Positions 1 to 13,459 of a stretch of DNA of 64,000 bases are shown one piece after another. The DNA is from Atherinomorus stipes. Lineage: Eukaryota; Chordata; Actinopteri; Atheriniformes; Atherinidae. Position 1 is the first letter of the stretch, and every line of letters begins with the position of its first letter. Made by a program: the position numbers and the translations under genes. The stretch spans positions 248,001-312,000 of the forward strand of contig JALJCO010009027.1 of NCBI GenBank assembly GCA_023101725.1, in the 5' to 3' direction. A model generated the notes under the pieces. The model worked only from the letters and a program-made list of their open reading frames with translations. It was not told the DNA's origin and made no database searches.

Positions 1-372
1 GGTCACTCAAGTGAATTTGGTAGGCAGGGATTTTGGGTTCTACTATAGAGATTGAGTGAGAAACTCAACCACCAGGGTGCTCAGAGTAGACCTGCTGCTC
101 CTCTGCATTGAGGGGAGTCATATGAGGTGGCTCAGGCATTCGGTAAGGATGCCTCTCGGACGCCTCCCTGGGGAGATGTTCCAGGCACATCTAACCAGAA
201 AGGTTAGGCCACAGGAAAGACAGTGCACACTGGAGGGGCCACATGTCTCGGCTGGCCTGGGAACGCCTTGAGATCCCCCCAGACATGCTAGAAGAAGGGT
301 TATGAAGTCTTCCCTTCATAAGATGCTGCCCCGCAACTCAACCTTGAATAAGTGCTGGAAATAGATGGAAGA
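1..372 (+). mobile_element. Non-LTR retrotransposon 3'-end fragment, copy 1
   Basis: Truncated at the window edge. The + strand encodes, with breaks, the C-terminal signature of a common teleost LINE: HMRWLRHSVRMPLGRLPGE (compare IERSQMRWLGHMVRMPPRRL in the copy at 30805-31710), then a decayed region ending in LAWERLEIPP-like sequence. A degraded GGAAATAGATGG tail fits the usual GATGGATGG 3' end of such elements. No intact reverse transcriptase remains. The clade is left unassigned. Confidence 0.8.
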
Positions 373-539
373 GACTAAGACAACCGTTTTTGGCCACTCT
401 GAATGAGCCAGGCCTTTTAGGTGGGGGCTCTCAAAACTAAACATTTCTAAGTGAACAAGATGCTAAAGTTATAGTTTAATTGAAGATTGAAGCATGTACA
501 CAACAGAATTTTGAGCCTGTGATTGAACAATAGGCACTT

Positions 540-897
540 TTAAAGGGATATCAGGTAACTTTTGACCACTAGGGGCACTGAACCTGTAACTTCCCACAGG
601 CCACACAACTGTCACAAAATTTATCAGTCTCTATCTGTGTTTTGGAATCATGTTTGCAGACCACTTTGATCAGCTGATAGCAAAGTCATCGAGCCAGAAA
701 GCAAAGAGCGCTCCAGGTCACATGATCCAATGAGAGACGGATCCACTCCTGCAGAGTTATAATGTCTGGTTTTTGAGGAAGACAGCCCCCCTCAGAGCAC
801 TGACATGCATCAAGTGCTATATATTGACCCAAGAAATCATCCATCATTATTTACATTAGGCTAATGTATGGGCCAAATTTACATGGTGTCCCTTTAA
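540..897. mobile_element. TTAA-bounded MITE, copy 1
   Basis: Bounded by TTAA at both ends, with inverted termini TTAAAGGGATATCAGGTAAC and (reverse complement of the right end) TTAAAGGGACACCATGTAA. The body has no ORF. A second copy at 19036-19379 is colinear, sharing GCCACTAGGGGCACTGA-type and GACGGATCC motifs. TTAA duplication is typical of piggyBac or Kolobok superfamilies; which of them is not decided. Confidence 0.85.
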
Positions 898-1348
898 TAT
901 GCAACGCAAGACCATTATATAATTAAACCTGTATTTCTTATGGGGAAGGGGGGATATAATTCTCCACTTTCACTTACAACGTGTCCTTGAGACTCCACTA
1001 GTGATGCAAATGTCATCATCAGAGGGTTTGCACAAGGCTCTGTGAACCAACCACACACCCAGCAATTTGCTGTGACTGTGTTCACTCACTTGATTTATAG
1101 TTTGCTAAATATCTCTTTGTGCACATTACAACCTGCAGAACCTAAAATCACGTGCAGAAAACTAAAATTATCTTGTTAGATCAAAAGGTTGGAGCGACCA
1201 AGTTAGTTTTTGTTTTAATTTTACTTGAACTGACCCTTTAAATAGGCAGTTTATTCACTGCGGTAAATTCTTAAATGACTTCCAGGCTTTGTGGTTTTGC
1301 CTGTAAATGTGCATGTCTTTTATATGACTTGGATTTGTTCTGAGCAGC

Positions 1349-1375
1349 TGTGTGTGTGTGTGTGTGTGTGTGTGT
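1349..1375. repeat. (TG)n microsatellite
   Basis: Uninterrupted TG dinucleotide run of about 13 units. Confidence 0.97.
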
Positions 1376-2682
1376 CCCCTCCCTGGTTTGTTCACAGAGC
1401 AGAAACAACTGCTAAAACCGCTGATGTAAAGAACAGACACTAGAGGTCACTTCCAGTTTGTATGGACTGTATTTACAGTCCATACTTAGACACAACACAC
1501 ACACACACTACCTTTCACAATGGCAGAGTGAGAATGAGGCTTATAGCCCAGTGGTCTCGTTAAATATTAACGGCTCCCCCGACAGAAGAAGGGAGGGAAG
1601 AGGAAACACAAGACAAATTGCTGGAGGTGACAGATTTTATGTGGCATCGCTAAAATATGAAACATCAGAATGCAAACAATTAAAGGGAAGCCCATATTTC
1701 ACCGAACGGCCCCTGGACGGCGCAGCACTCTCACAATTCAAGTCCCCCTTTTTCTCTCCGTCTCGTTTCCTATCCCCTCGTTTCTCAGCACCTATCTCCC
1801 TCTTTTCTTAGCCCTCTCTCATCACTCTCTCTTTTGTCTGACTGAAGTATCGGTACTCGAGGGACCTAGCTAGGCGGTGATTAAGACGAGCTTCCCATAT
1901 CTACCTCCAGTTCCCCTGGGAACAACTTGCTGTGTATTCATACCTGTCTGCCTCAATCTTCTCTCCTCTAGGCATTAAATTAGACTCATTTAAAGAGGAT
2001 ATTAGAATGACTCCCCCTTTTTTTACTATTATGCACCTCGACTGCACCAGTCCTTCCTTTGCAAGGTGAATTAGGAAGAACTTTCTCATGCAAAAGGTTT
2101 GATTTCTGCAAAGTATGTACTCTACATTGGGTTTTTTTCGTCCTTCTTTTGCTGTGTTGTTGAAAAACCAGAGGATATCTCCTCTAATCTCATCCGCCTC
2201 CCTGCATCTCTACATTATTAATACCTTCTAAGTGAATCTTTTTTAACTGCGATTAGCATTTGGAGGATCTATCTGCAGTTTCTGTCTGTTTCATCTTACC
2301 ACGGCTCATATCTGCCATAAATGGAAGTCGATTCAGGCCTAATTGCTGGCGCGCATCGCAGGCTATGGGTTTAAAAAAGGGGGAAGACCTGCAGGCTGTT
2401 TTGACTCATAAAGGAAAAGTGGTGTTTTCTTTATAAAAGGCGAGAATCATGTCAGTCAAAGCCACCTTTCAGCAGCCCGGTGTGACCTTGTTGTCGAGCG
2501 ATAGTCCTCATGTAGCCTGATCCTCACTTCCACAAGGAAACCACACCAATTTTAAATAGGGCTTGTTGTCTATTTTTTGCAACGAATGTTATTCCGTCTA
2601 TTTGAAGCCAGGAATATTTTCCGAGCGGTCTCATAGCGAAGCAGCCAGAACAGCGTTACATCACAGCTCTCTATAGTGTTAA

Positions 2683-2703
2683 TCTCTCTCTCTCTCTCTC
2701 TCT
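2683..2703. repeat. (TC)n microsatellite in a pyrimidine-rich region
   Basis: TC run at the head of a strongly pyrimidine-biased stretch that continues in patches to about 3150. Confidence 0.95.
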
Positions 2704-3627
2704 TCTGTCTATTTCTCAGTTTGTTTCCCTTTCACCCTCCACTCTTTCTTTTCTGTCTCCCCTGAAAACTCCACAGAGATCAGCGCACTCCACTCCAAAA
2801 ACATACAAAGCAATCTAATTACTGCGATAACGTTTCTGCTTGGCTGATTAACTCTTCTCCCAGTGCCTCTGAACGCAGCATTCCTTCCATATATTCCTAA
2901 GCTCCTTACTCCTCCCCAGTTTCTCCTCAGTTTCACAGGAGCTTTGGCTCACCCATCCATCTCTCCTCTGTTCTCCTTTTCTTTCTTTCCATCTTTCTTA
3001 CTTGCACTTTTGTGGTTATTCTCCAAGGCAGATCGGCTGTTTAACCAGCTCTCTCTTTTCTGCTTTGCTCATTTAAATCCCTTTTTCTTCCTCACTTATT
3101 CTTCTCTTTCTTTCTCTTCTCTTTCATCCGCTCTGCTTCAACTTATTTTCTATTCTCCAAGGCAAATAGGATGTTTGGCCAGTTTTCTTATTTGCTCCGA
3201 GCTATCCGCCGCCTCCTCCTTTCAAATAGCATCAATTTGTTGTGAAACATCTTGTTTTTCTGGTTGTTGGTAATTTCCACTTGAGGGTCACATCTTGAGA
3301 CTCAAGATTTTTTTTTCTTTTTAGATAACAGCTGAAATGTTTTAAAACATTTTGACATTTTTTTATCACCTCCTGCCTTATTTTCTATACTTTTATTCAA
3401 TATTATATAACAATAATATCACAACTATTGAAAATATTGCTGCCAACCAGTCATGATGGAGTTCTGATGTGCATAGAGGATGGATGCATTTAATCAAATG
3501 GAGTTTTTTTAAATAGTTTTTATTGATGTTTTTTTTCTCAAAGTTTTAACCAGGTTTGTGAGATCTTAACATGTCACACCAGTTTTAGCATCTTTACACT
3601 GGTTTTCAGAACCATTTAAGGCACAGC

Positions 3628-3880
3628 AAGTTTATTTGTAAGGCATATTTCATGTACAAAACAATGCAAAGTGCTTTGCATAAAACATTAGAAGCATTAC
3701 AGTGGAGTGCAGAAGAAAAAACATTAAAAAGTAAAATACAAAGCATGATTTGAAATTAAGAACAGAGGAGAAAACATTTAAAGAGACCGTGCAGATTTGA
3801 CTTTTAATAAAAACTATTTAAATGCAGCTGAGAACGGGTGGGTTTTTAACCTAGATTTAAAGGCCCTATACCTGATTTTA
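3628..3880 (+). repeat. Dispersed teleost-type repeat fragment
   Basis: Contains TTTATTTGTAAGGCATATTT, TTCATGTACAAAACAAT and AAAGTGCTTTGCATAAAAC, a pattern seen in a very common fish interspersed repeat. A related tail (CATGTACATGAAATGTGCTT) occurs near 6135-6160. No ends could be fixed. Confidence 0.5.
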
Positions 3881-5087
3881 TTTTAATCTCTCTAAGAAAA
3901 ATGCTTTGTACAAGTATAATATGTGGTAATTTCATGAAAATAAATGACTCATTGATTGCATATATACGTGGATCCAGGCCTTTTTAGTTTAGGTTTCTAA
4001 CGCTGTCGTGACGCTCTTCTCATGCCAATGCGGTTCGTTCTACAGAAGTTTCGGTTTCCTATCAGCCACTCACAGCGTTTCCTAATGAGGTGCACCCTCC
4101 CCTAGCACGTGCATGGCAACACTTGTAAACAGAACTGCATAGCGTGTACCAAAGCCAAAGTCGCGTTACCCCAGCAAAACAGACTGAAAGCATCAAAACT
4201 GAGGAGGAAAGAGTTGAAACGCAGGAGAGACCAAAGAAGGAATAAAGTTCGTGTTCTGGGTGGATTGTACTGAAGGTGGAAAGCAGCTGGACGGCCTCGG
4301 ACTGAATGTGGACTGGAAACGTGCTGTAATCTGACTGGACAGGTATTTTTTTCGATAATTTTCTTCTTAGTAACATGTTATATGTCCTCGGGTGCTGGTG
4401 GTGCCTCTGTTGGTCTATAGTGTATAATACATAGTGATATTTACACCGTAGTGCCACGAAGCTTTACATCACTTCCACTCAAAGTGGCAGGTTAGAAGCT
4501 TTATTAGGTTGTCATGTAGTAATGTCGCCTATAACATCATAACGCATCATATTTGTGCTTCTGTGTACATAACTGTAGTTACAGTAAGCTACCGGTTATG
4601 ACATTTAGCTGATCAGCAGCCATTTACTGCAACAATACAGGAAATTCACTGGAAGATGCAAGTTTCTCTGGAGAGTTTCTTTGTGCACAAGTATATTGTG
4701 CACGTTATTTCATGCATGTCGAGTGGGAGGAGAGAAAAAGAAGAGAAGGAGCGTTTCTCACTGAGAGAAACAGTTAGGGGCGGGGCTTACAGTTCAAACT
4801 ACACTGTTCACCTCGCTCTTGGTTCGAAAATGTGCAAAATCAGGTATAGCGCCTTTAAATAAACTGCGTTTCAGCTGATCGGAGACTTTCTTGGAGTTTT
4901 TTTTAGACGTGTGGAGCATAGAAGCTGAAGGCAGCTTCTCCATGTCGGGTTCTGACTCTGGGAACTGATAAAAGACCAGATCCAGGTGACCTGAGGGGTC
5001 TGGTGTAGGTTCACCGATCCAGTTTATTCCAATCCAATCTGATGCCGATGCCTTGCAGAGCGTATTAGCCAATACTGATCCAATACT

Positions 5088-5390
5088 TTTGTTAATTTAT
5101 TTAATCCTTTATTTAGCCAGATAACAACCCATTGAGATCAAGACCTCTTTCACAAGGTGGCCTGGCCAAGAATGAATGAATGAATGAATGAATGAATGAA
5201 TGAATGAATGAATGAAAAAAAAAAAGAAATGATAAAGAGCAATAATTGTAACAATACTTTAAAAACAGTGACAAATTAAATGTGAAATCAGGCATTTTTG
5301 GCTGGATATGTGATATTGGTGAATGAATGAACCGTATATCTTGCCATGTGAGTGAACACATCAGGCTTGAGATAAATATTTAGCCTTTTT
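5088..5390 (+). repeat. Dispersed SINE-like repeat with GAAT microsatellite
   Basis: Begins with TTTATTTAATCCTTTATTTA and continues with CCCATTGAGATCAAGACCTC and GGTGGCCTGGCCAAG, a motif order common in fish dispersed repeats, then a (GAAT)n run at 5171-5214. It appears to sit inside another repeat whose ends are near 5000 (TTCACCGATCC) and 5596 (GATCGGTGCATCTCTAG). Confidence 0.55.
5171..5214. repeat. (GAAT)n tetranucleotide microsatellite
   Basis: About eleven perfect GAAT units followed by an A-rich run. Confidence 0.97.
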
Positions 5391-6451
5391 TTTTAAAGGC
5401 TACAAATGAACACAGATATAAATGTAATTTAATATTATTTATCTGCAAATAAAGTGTAGATTTTTTATGATGTTAATTACAAAAAGAAATGACTGGATCA
5501 GAATGCCGGATCGGCCTCATTCATCCGTTATCCGATCCGATAATTAGTCAATATCAGAGCCAATATCCAATCCAGGTATCAGATCGGTGCATCTCTAGTT
5601 TATACTGGGTGAGGAAGTCACTGATGTATTTGGTCCTAACCCATTCAGAGCTTTACAGAGTCTATCTCTGATGGACAAGCAGCCAATGACCTCAGAGCTG
5701 GACTGATGCAGTTTAAGCCCAGAATCCATCTGTGATATGTCCAGAGAGTATAAACCCAGCAGGGCTCTTAAATCCAAGCTAGTCCAGAACAGGGTCCAGA
5801 CAAAACATGAAGAAACTAAATTTAGCTGTTAGGCTGCAAAAAAGGGAAGATAAATCTTTCACCAGATGTAGAAACTTTTAAATCCAAGTTGCAATCCTTT
5901 TCTCCTGTCCATGATATCTGCACCGTATCTTCTACAGTAACTCATCCAGACTGTACTTTTGTTAGTTTTGATTTAATTTAGTTATTTTACTCAACTTTAT
6001 TACAATCGTTGTTCACCCTTTTTATTATATCTATATAATTAAGTTTCTCTTCATGTTCTTTATGTATTTTTAAATGCTTCTTCTGCAGCCCTTCTGTAGT
6101 GTTTTTATATACAGTATAAAACACTTTGAATTGTCATGTACATGAAATGTGCTTTACAAATATGTTTTAACACATTAAAAAAGATCTTTAAACTGTAGGT
6201 AAGATGTTTTCTTCCTACTAAAATGACTAAAATAGAATGTACTTAAATGACAAGAAGAACCTTTGTTGTCCAACGCCACAACCACAAAGAGATGAGTTAA
6301 GGTGTAGCCATATTAATTTTTTAATCTTTTTGGACGTTGTGTCCACATGAAACTGGAGTTTTGGGAGCCTTAAAGCACTTACTTTTTAAAACTGGGTCCC
6401 AAAGATTGAAAGGATTTTGCATATTTCTCCTCTAGTGCAATTGGGAATAAA

Positions 6452-7009
6452 TAGGGATGCTTGATATTGGCCTTTTTTACCGATATCTGATATCTGATAT
6501 CTGATATCTGATATTTTCCAACTCTTAAATTCTGATATCCGATATCAACCGATACTGACATATACAGAAAACTGTGAGGTTGTATCTCTCATATTTTGGG
6601 ACATACAACTGTACTCTGCTCTGAGAGCACAGATCCCAAAATATCCTTAACTCAGCCAGAGGAGTTCATTTTGGACATCTGGCTGCCAGATATCAGATAC
6701 TAGCAGCTATTAGCCAACATGTGGCTAATTCTAATGTTTCTGACAACTTGGTAACAACCCACAACTTTGACCAGACATATTATAAGCAGCTTCAAAGCAA
6801 GTCATTGTAGCAGCAGCAGCTGCACCGTAGTCACATGACTGAGAGGAATGCTGGGAAATGAAGTTCTTCCAGAATAACAGGGACTTTTCTACATGTTGGA
6901 CCGCTGCTAATGGAACAAGATCTTGCGAGATTTCGTTGTTCCGTAATAAAAGTATTTTCCAATATCACATTTTGATGCCAACATCAGACGATAATATCGG
7001 ACATCCCTT
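6452..7009. mobile_element. hAT-like MITE, TAGGGATG family, copy 1
   Basis: Starts TAGGGATGCTTGATATTGG and ends ATATCGGACATCCCTT, so the termini are inverted repeats. Flanks ggaataaa and gtgataaa match at 6 of 8 bases. The interior has motifs shared with the copies at 14951 and 26011 (CAGCCAGANGAGTTCATTTT, GGAATGCTGGGAAATGAAGTTC). It includes a short GATATCT tandem run at 6483-6512. No transposase ORF. Confidence 0.8.
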
Positions 7010-8377
7010 GTGATAAATCTGGGATATTTGGCGGAATTTTGGTCATAAAAGAGGCAAGGCCAAAAACTAAGCAGGACACCAGCGATATTCAGTCACTCAG
7101 ATGGTTCGTCATAGAAACTATCAACTAACGATATGTGTATAGGATTATTGCAGGAAGTTTTTGTCAAGACAAATCTTTATTTAAAGAAAGAAAACATAAA
7201 AAACTCTCATGTTAACTACTTTTCTGTGCTCAGATGCATCTGGGACAGACTATTTTAGTGGAAACTGAAATCCTTTTTTACTTTAATTATTAATATATTG
7301 TGTTTTAAAAAGAGATCCAGCAAATAGAATCACCATAACAACAGTCTTGTTTTTTCTCTTAGTCCTCCCTCTACCCAGTCTCTTTTCCCTCCTTTCAACA
7401 GCTTCTTCTCCACTAGACAAGATGCTAAAACCACCTTTGTCTTTAAGAAAAATCCCACGACGTTCTGCTGTTGTGTCACAGGTTGCGCGGAGTGTTAGCT
7501 TGTCTGCGCGCCGGCTTGTGCCTCACCCCAATCACCGCATGGCAAGGTGTTCAAGCATTTCATCAAGTCTGCAAGCGTGTGAGCTTGCACAAATAACGGC
7601 ATACATACACGCAAATTAATTAATCCCTTGTCCTCCTCATGATAGAATGACTTCTTCACACACACCCACAGCACCTGCAGACAGCATTCTCACATCCTTC
7701 GTTATGCGGGCGATAACCAACCACCCACTGCCTCCCCGTTGCACCAGATAGGAAAGCTTATTAAGGCTGCACACAACTGCAGAGTTGTCACAGTTGCAGT
7801 GAACAAAGAGCTCCTGATGCTGAGAACAGAAGTGAAGAGAAGATTCTACGAGGCGGTCGTGATGCTTTTTGCTCTGCATATATGACATATTTGGCTTCAG
7901 CTGAAATCTGACACACGTTTAAAAAAAATGTCATTTCATAGTTTGTCTAGTTTGATAGTTTGACTTCTTCTGCTCCCTCCGGACCTTTGCTTTCCTTCCC
8001 AGAGGGCTAATTGCACAGGTCAGGTTGGTGACACCACCACACTTGGCTAGCTGTGATCTCGGTTACATATCGAGCCTCATTAGAGCATGGTTAACTGCGC
8101 GCATGCACTTCTTCCCCTTCTCTCCTGCAGTAATGAGAATGACAGTAGTTGTAGTTATTATCGAGTCTCTTACTGGAAGCTTGCTTTGCAGAGAGCCTCT
8201 GATGCCAAACAGGGTGTTGATTTAGTTTTATGATGGCTTGAAACTTTCAGGAGAAGAAAAGGAGAAATCATAGCTTTTCTCAGGAGGAAAAAAATCTAAA
8301 TTAGAAGCTTTTTTTGTGCGTGAAAGCGTGATTATTTCTGTCATTGTCTAAGAAGTTTAGCTACGATTTCAAATGCA

Positions 8378-8830
8378 GCACTGCAAAAACAGTCTACCTG
8401 ACCAAGTCTTGCAGTCTTATTCAGCAAAAAAGTCTTAACTATCTCAATTGTATTGTAATATACTTGACAAGAGCAGAATATGTTAGATTATTAATCTAGT
8501 TTTGAGAATAAATGTCTTTTATTTCTTACTTAGTAAGCAAATCCTAAAACTGTTTATTTTATATGCATATTGAGTTAAATTATCTTACTAAAACACTGTT
8601 TCAGATCACTTTTGTCTTTCGCTCCCAATTTTTGCTTTACTACTTGTTTTAAGACCTCCATGTAGTTCATACATACAGATTTCTTGTAACAAGAAAAATA
8701 TCTAGATGTTAGACAAGTGGGGACTAGCTTAAAACAAGCTGTGAAACACTCATTTCAAGTTTCTTATTTAGTGATAAACACTTAAAACTGGTCCGGTAAT
8801 GCTTATTTTTTGTGTTTCTGCTTTGTCATT
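8378..8830. repeat. Dispersed repeat, ACTGCAAAAAC family, left part
   Basis: Begins ACTGCAAAAACAGTC and carries AGTCTTATTC, CTTGTAACAAGAAAAATATC and GAAACACTCATTTCAAG motifs. The part at 8680-8790 reappears in inverted orientation at 10040-10180, and a direct relative starts with CACTGCAAACACTCAAATC at 49340. Boundaries are uncertain. Confidence 0.6.
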
Positions 8831-9140
8831 GTGAGAGAAAAGATCTTAAGACAAGAACAACTAACCAGGAATTCAAGAACTAGTAGAAAAAAGGTGTTTT
8901 TGGATTCGGAGACAGTAGCAGGTTGTCTAGCGCTCAGATCGTGAGTTCAAGTCCCATGACATCCAAACCAATCTGACTGTTCGTAAAAGAAGCCTTCACC
9001 AGATCCGTTCAGGCACATGCGTGTTTGGAGGTTGGTGGGTTGTGCTGTTCCTTCAGTATGAGGTGCTGCCTTACAATAAAGGCTTTTTAGCGATTCTCAA
9101 ATTTAAAAAAATGATCTTATTTTAAAAGAATACAACACTC

Positions 9141-9991
9141 ACAGAATGATGTGCAGTCATTTTCTACTCACTGTCATGCTGAACTAGACTCTGGAGCACT
9201 TTTTTGATATCTCAAATGCAGCCGGAGATCAGAGACATTTTCGTTTTCCCCCCAACTTTCATATAATGGACCTTTTTTATGGACAAAAAAGTCCATAGAA
9301 GTCCACAAAAATTGGCATTATTCCTCCATACTGCTTGTCCAATATAATTCTAACTGAGTGGGTAGTGTCCATGATTTACTGGAAATGACATCGTTTAGTA
9401 TATTTTTAAAGCTTAAACTGTACTACATGTTGTTTCCACAAAGCGCGTCCCTGCGAGTTCACGACACTACGGAAGCTGCGGCAGACGAGTTCACACGTTC
9501 TTTCTTTCTGTCTTTGTTTAGATCAACAGCCAACCCCCCTTGTGTTTGTCCCAGTTTGTCCGCAGCTCGTTCGCTCTTAGCACAATGTCAACAGTGAATT
9601 TCTTCTTCTACGCTTGCATTAGCGGCAGAGTAGGCGCTGAACACAGCGGCATTCATTGCGTGGTGAACTTGTATGTGTTCGCATCACCGAAGCAACATGT
9701 AGTTCTGTTTAAACTATAAAAATACACTAAATGATGTCATTTCGAGTAAATTATGTACGCTACCTATGGACAGTAGATTACATTGGATGAGCAGTATGGA
9801 GGAATATTGCCAAGTTTTTGTGGACTTTTAAGGACCTTTTTGTTTCAAGTACTGTTGAACTCCATTATATAAAAGTTGAGGGAAAACGAAAACGTCTCAG
9901 ATCTCCGGCTGCATTTGAGACATTAAAAACGCGCTCCAGAGTCTTGCTCAGCATGAGGGTGAGTAGAAAATGAACGCACATCATTCTGTAG
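9141..9991. mobile_element. Fold-back element with about 200-bp inverted arms
   Basis: Left arm (9141-9345) starts ACAGAATGATGTGC; right arm (9770-9991) ends GCACATCATTCTGT. Arms pair along CTCTGGAGCRC, ATGCAGCCGGAGATC, TCCATAGAAGTCCACAAAA-like and GGAGGAATA segments with modest divergence. The 430-bp centre has no recognisable protein. It is flanked on both sides by inverted copies of the ACTGCAAAAAC repeat. Confidence 0.8.
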
Positions 9992-10014
9992 GTGGTATCT
10001 TCCTTTTTTTTCTT

Positions 10015-10262
10015 TTTTTTTTCACTTTATAATGAGAGCCAACACTTGAGAAGCATGATGGTCTAGTTATGAGGGATTTCTCACTAAATGAGGGACTTGA
10101 AATGAGTGTTTTACAACATGTTTAAAACTATTTCTCCCTCTCTAGTCTCAATATTTTTTCTTATTTCAAGAAATCTTACCAAGTGTAATTATCTAACTGC
10201 AGGGACAGATAATTTCACTTGATTATAGCTGATTTTTCTCAATTTCAGTGCTCTGTTTAAAC
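10015..10262 (-). repeat. Dispersed repeat, ACTGCAAAAAC family, inverted partner
   Basis: GACTTGAAATGAGTGTTTTAC and AAATCTTACCAAGTGTAATT read as the reverse complement of the family seen at 8378-8830. Together the two parts form an outer inverted repeat around the fold-back element. Confidence 0.55.
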
Positions 10263-12213
10263 TCATATTGAGACCAGTAAATTTTGTGGTGAAGCTCTCA
10301 TGCACGAACAGATCTGCATCGTCTTCTTCTTGGCCTGCCGAGGTGACGTGGGGGCGACGGCGGGAGCAGCAGGCTAATGATGACAGCGACACACTAATAA
10401 TGGTTCCCAGTAGCTCCTGTGACAGTGGGGAGTGCATTAAATGGGACACAGGAGCAGCCTGACTCACCCAGACCCCCTACCTCCCACTAATGAGAGTTTG
10501 ATGGAGTGGTTGTGTAGGTAGATAATGCTAAGTTAATGAGATGTCCCGTTCTACGAGACTGTTTGCAGCTCCCTACAGAGTTACTTTGTGTCGCAGGGCT
10601 GGTGCATATTGCTGCTTACCTGCGTTTATGAGCAATCTGTTTTTGTTTTCTTTCAGTTCTGTGTTTTCGTATCCTTACACGTGTCGGTGCATTTTCTTTT
10701 TTTATTCCACTGCGTCTAGCTCTCAACAGGAAATTAACTGTCAGATTTCTGAGTGACAGAGCAAAACAGGTCCAAAGAAGAGAGAGAATTAATAAGACAA
10801 ACAAAGAATTGTGTGAAAGTAATATGAAGAAAGCAAAAGAAGGCTCACAGAGATGGGAGAATATGGAAGCCTTTGGTGATGAATAAGGGATAAGGTAATG
10901 GGAGAGTGGGGGATAACCACCTCTCATGGCAGGTATATGTCTCTAATTGGCCGTCCTGCTCCCATTCCATGTCACCCTCCCTTTTTTTTTCTCTTTCCAT
11001 CTCTTTTTTAGACAATACAGTGAGAAAATGAGCCTTTCCTAATTAATGCAGCTATAATGATGGGTCCAACTGTGGACCTCTGCCCTCGCAGAATGTTGAT
11101 TAAGGCGGACTGTGTGAATGTGTGTGTGGAGACGAAGTGAATCCATCAGGCAACTCAACCAGATAAACCCGGGATTTTATTCAATCATGTCCTGTCTTTT
11201 CATGTCCTATAATTATATATCTCTTAATGCACAGAAGGTGAATGATTCTGGTATTTCTTTTCCAATGTTACTGATTTCTATACGCTCCTCACCGAGGTAA
11301 TTGCTAGTCTGCTTTTGGCGACAGCTTAATGTGGGAGTGCTTAAATCAAAATAGTTCCAAGACGCAGGCAAAAAAAGGGAAAAAAAAATTGAAAAAGGGA
11401 AAGAAAATCTTGAGGACGATGCTGCTGCAGCGCCCACACTGTTTCTGTGGCAAATGATCTCCAGGAAGTGAGGTGGAAAAACATGAAAGCAGCAAAGGCT
11501 TAGCAGCAGTGATATCACTGGGAGAGAAATAAAAAAAATAAAACAAGGGGGGTTTCAGTTTTTAAATCTCCCAAAACGGCTGATAGATCCAAGAGGAAAT
11601 GTTGGAGGTGCCAGTTTTGCTTAAAGGGGTTTTTACACATTAAGTTCAGTTTACCACTCATGGTAGGTACTCTGCCTGTAAAAACAGCCGTATTACGTCT
11701 TCTGATCTGCTCTGATGTACTTACAGTCATCTGGGTTTGCTTCTATAAGTCCTCCACACCCACATGCAGGTTCCCGCACTTATTTTGTCTGATTAATGAA
11801 TAAAACGACTCAGGAAATTAAGGAAGGAAGGAAATGAAGCTTTCTGGTAAGATTGTGAACGTTTTGGTTATTGCAGAGTTGCAAGTTAATGCTGGGTCTG
11901 ACAACGGGAACAATGGGAAGGGGGAGAAGAAAAAGAAGAGAAATAGAGAGCAGCAACTGTACACCTCAAAAAAGATGACTTGTAACAGAGAACATCATTC
12001 AACCTCTGTAGAGAAAAAAAATAAAGCAGGGAATCATCAGGAGCACCTAAAAGATGACAAATGAAGGAAAATAAAAACATGAACAAATCACAAGTTTGAT
12101 CATGATCACTATAAATACTTTGTAAACCTCAAATTACAACCATTCAGTAATGTTTTAATTGCTGGTTCTGTACCTGCACAGTGCAGATAGATGAACTGGG
12201 AACCATCAGAATA

Positions 12214-12882
12214 ACTGTGTTATCCGGACTATAAGTCGCTGCTGAGTATAAGTCGGATCAGTCAAAAAATGCCTCATGAACAGGGAAAAAACATATATAC
12301 TACTCACAAAAAGTTAGGGATATTCAACAGAATGATGCAGAATAAATATTTAACCACTGAACAATGTACATGTGCATTAAAAAGTTTGGAGAAAGATTAA
12401 TTCAGTTCACCTGGAAAGGTTCTCTGGATTTTAGAATCATTCTGACATCATACAAAAAGCCAAATATCCATTATTTGTTTAAAATAGGGTGATTTTCAGA
12501 TTTTTCATATCTAAAAAATGACCCAATCAGTCCAATTCCAAAGGTAATGCTTGTAAATGATCATAAATATCATAACTAAGAAGGATAAACATGCGTTTTG
12601 AGGATTTGTTCCACCGCACAGGCAGTACAGCCAGATGACCAAAATGAACTCCTCTCACTGAGATAAGGCTATTTTGAAATTTTTGCCCTTGGAACAGAAT
12701 ATCACCCTCTTTTGACATTAGACTGTAATATTTACTCCTTGACTTATGTCAGTCAATATGAATTGATACTGAAAAATATTTTGAGTTGTATGTATTTTGA
12801 TATATAAGTCGGACTGGACTATAAGTCACATAAGCCGCCAAACTATGGAGAAAAGTGCGATTTATAGTCCGGACAATACGGT
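12214..12882. mobile_element. MITE with CCGGACTATAAGTCGC ends, interrupted
   Basis: Left end ACTGTGTTATCCGGACTATA, right end TTTATAGTCCGGACAATACGGT: inverted termini of a very common teleost MITE with repeated TATAAGTCGG motifs. The middle, from about 12300 (TACTCACAAAAAGTTAGGG) to about 12800, is an unrelated insertion. A relative of that insertion is seen inverted at 23530-23620 and at 23945-24000 (CCCTAACTTTTTGTAAGTAG). Confidence 0.8.
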
Positions 12883-13459
12883 AATTGGTTGGCTGCAATA
12901 AAGTGCAAATATAAGGTACATTTTTAACTTATATTTTCCTTGTATATTTCATATTTATCTTCATTTATGGTGCTGCTCTGCTCCTGGAACTCCTAATTTC
13001 CCTGAGAGAACCAGCCAAAAGGAATCAATGAAGTTTTATCCAATCTAATCTAATTGAAATCAGCCAAATTTATGTGTGAATACTGATTTAGAGGTGTTTC
13101 AAGCCCAAAATGGGGGAGTGTTTTGTCATAAATGATGTCAATTTACCCTGCAAGGTCAGGATTTGTGCTGCATTATGAGAAAAGAGGTTTTGCATGAAAC
13201 ATTTCCATATTAAACTGATGCATCGGATGGTTTGTTACACAAATCTCAGAGAAAATCCTCACATAATGCACCACTCTGTTACTGTCCATCATCAACCTAC
13301 TGAAACTAGCTGGCTAAAAGAGGCAGCATCACAAAAATGATTGATCTGTCAATAAGATAATGATATGATCAAGTTTTCTATCTCTAGCATCTTTCACCTT
13401 TATAACAGTGTTTTAATGTGTTTTACAAGAAAAGATGTGGTGAGTTCTGGTTTCTCACA

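Noticed and set aside
4062..4457. 131-codon frame on the - strand.
   Set aside because: No homology recognised and no coding-like codon bias; the sequence looks like ordinary intron.
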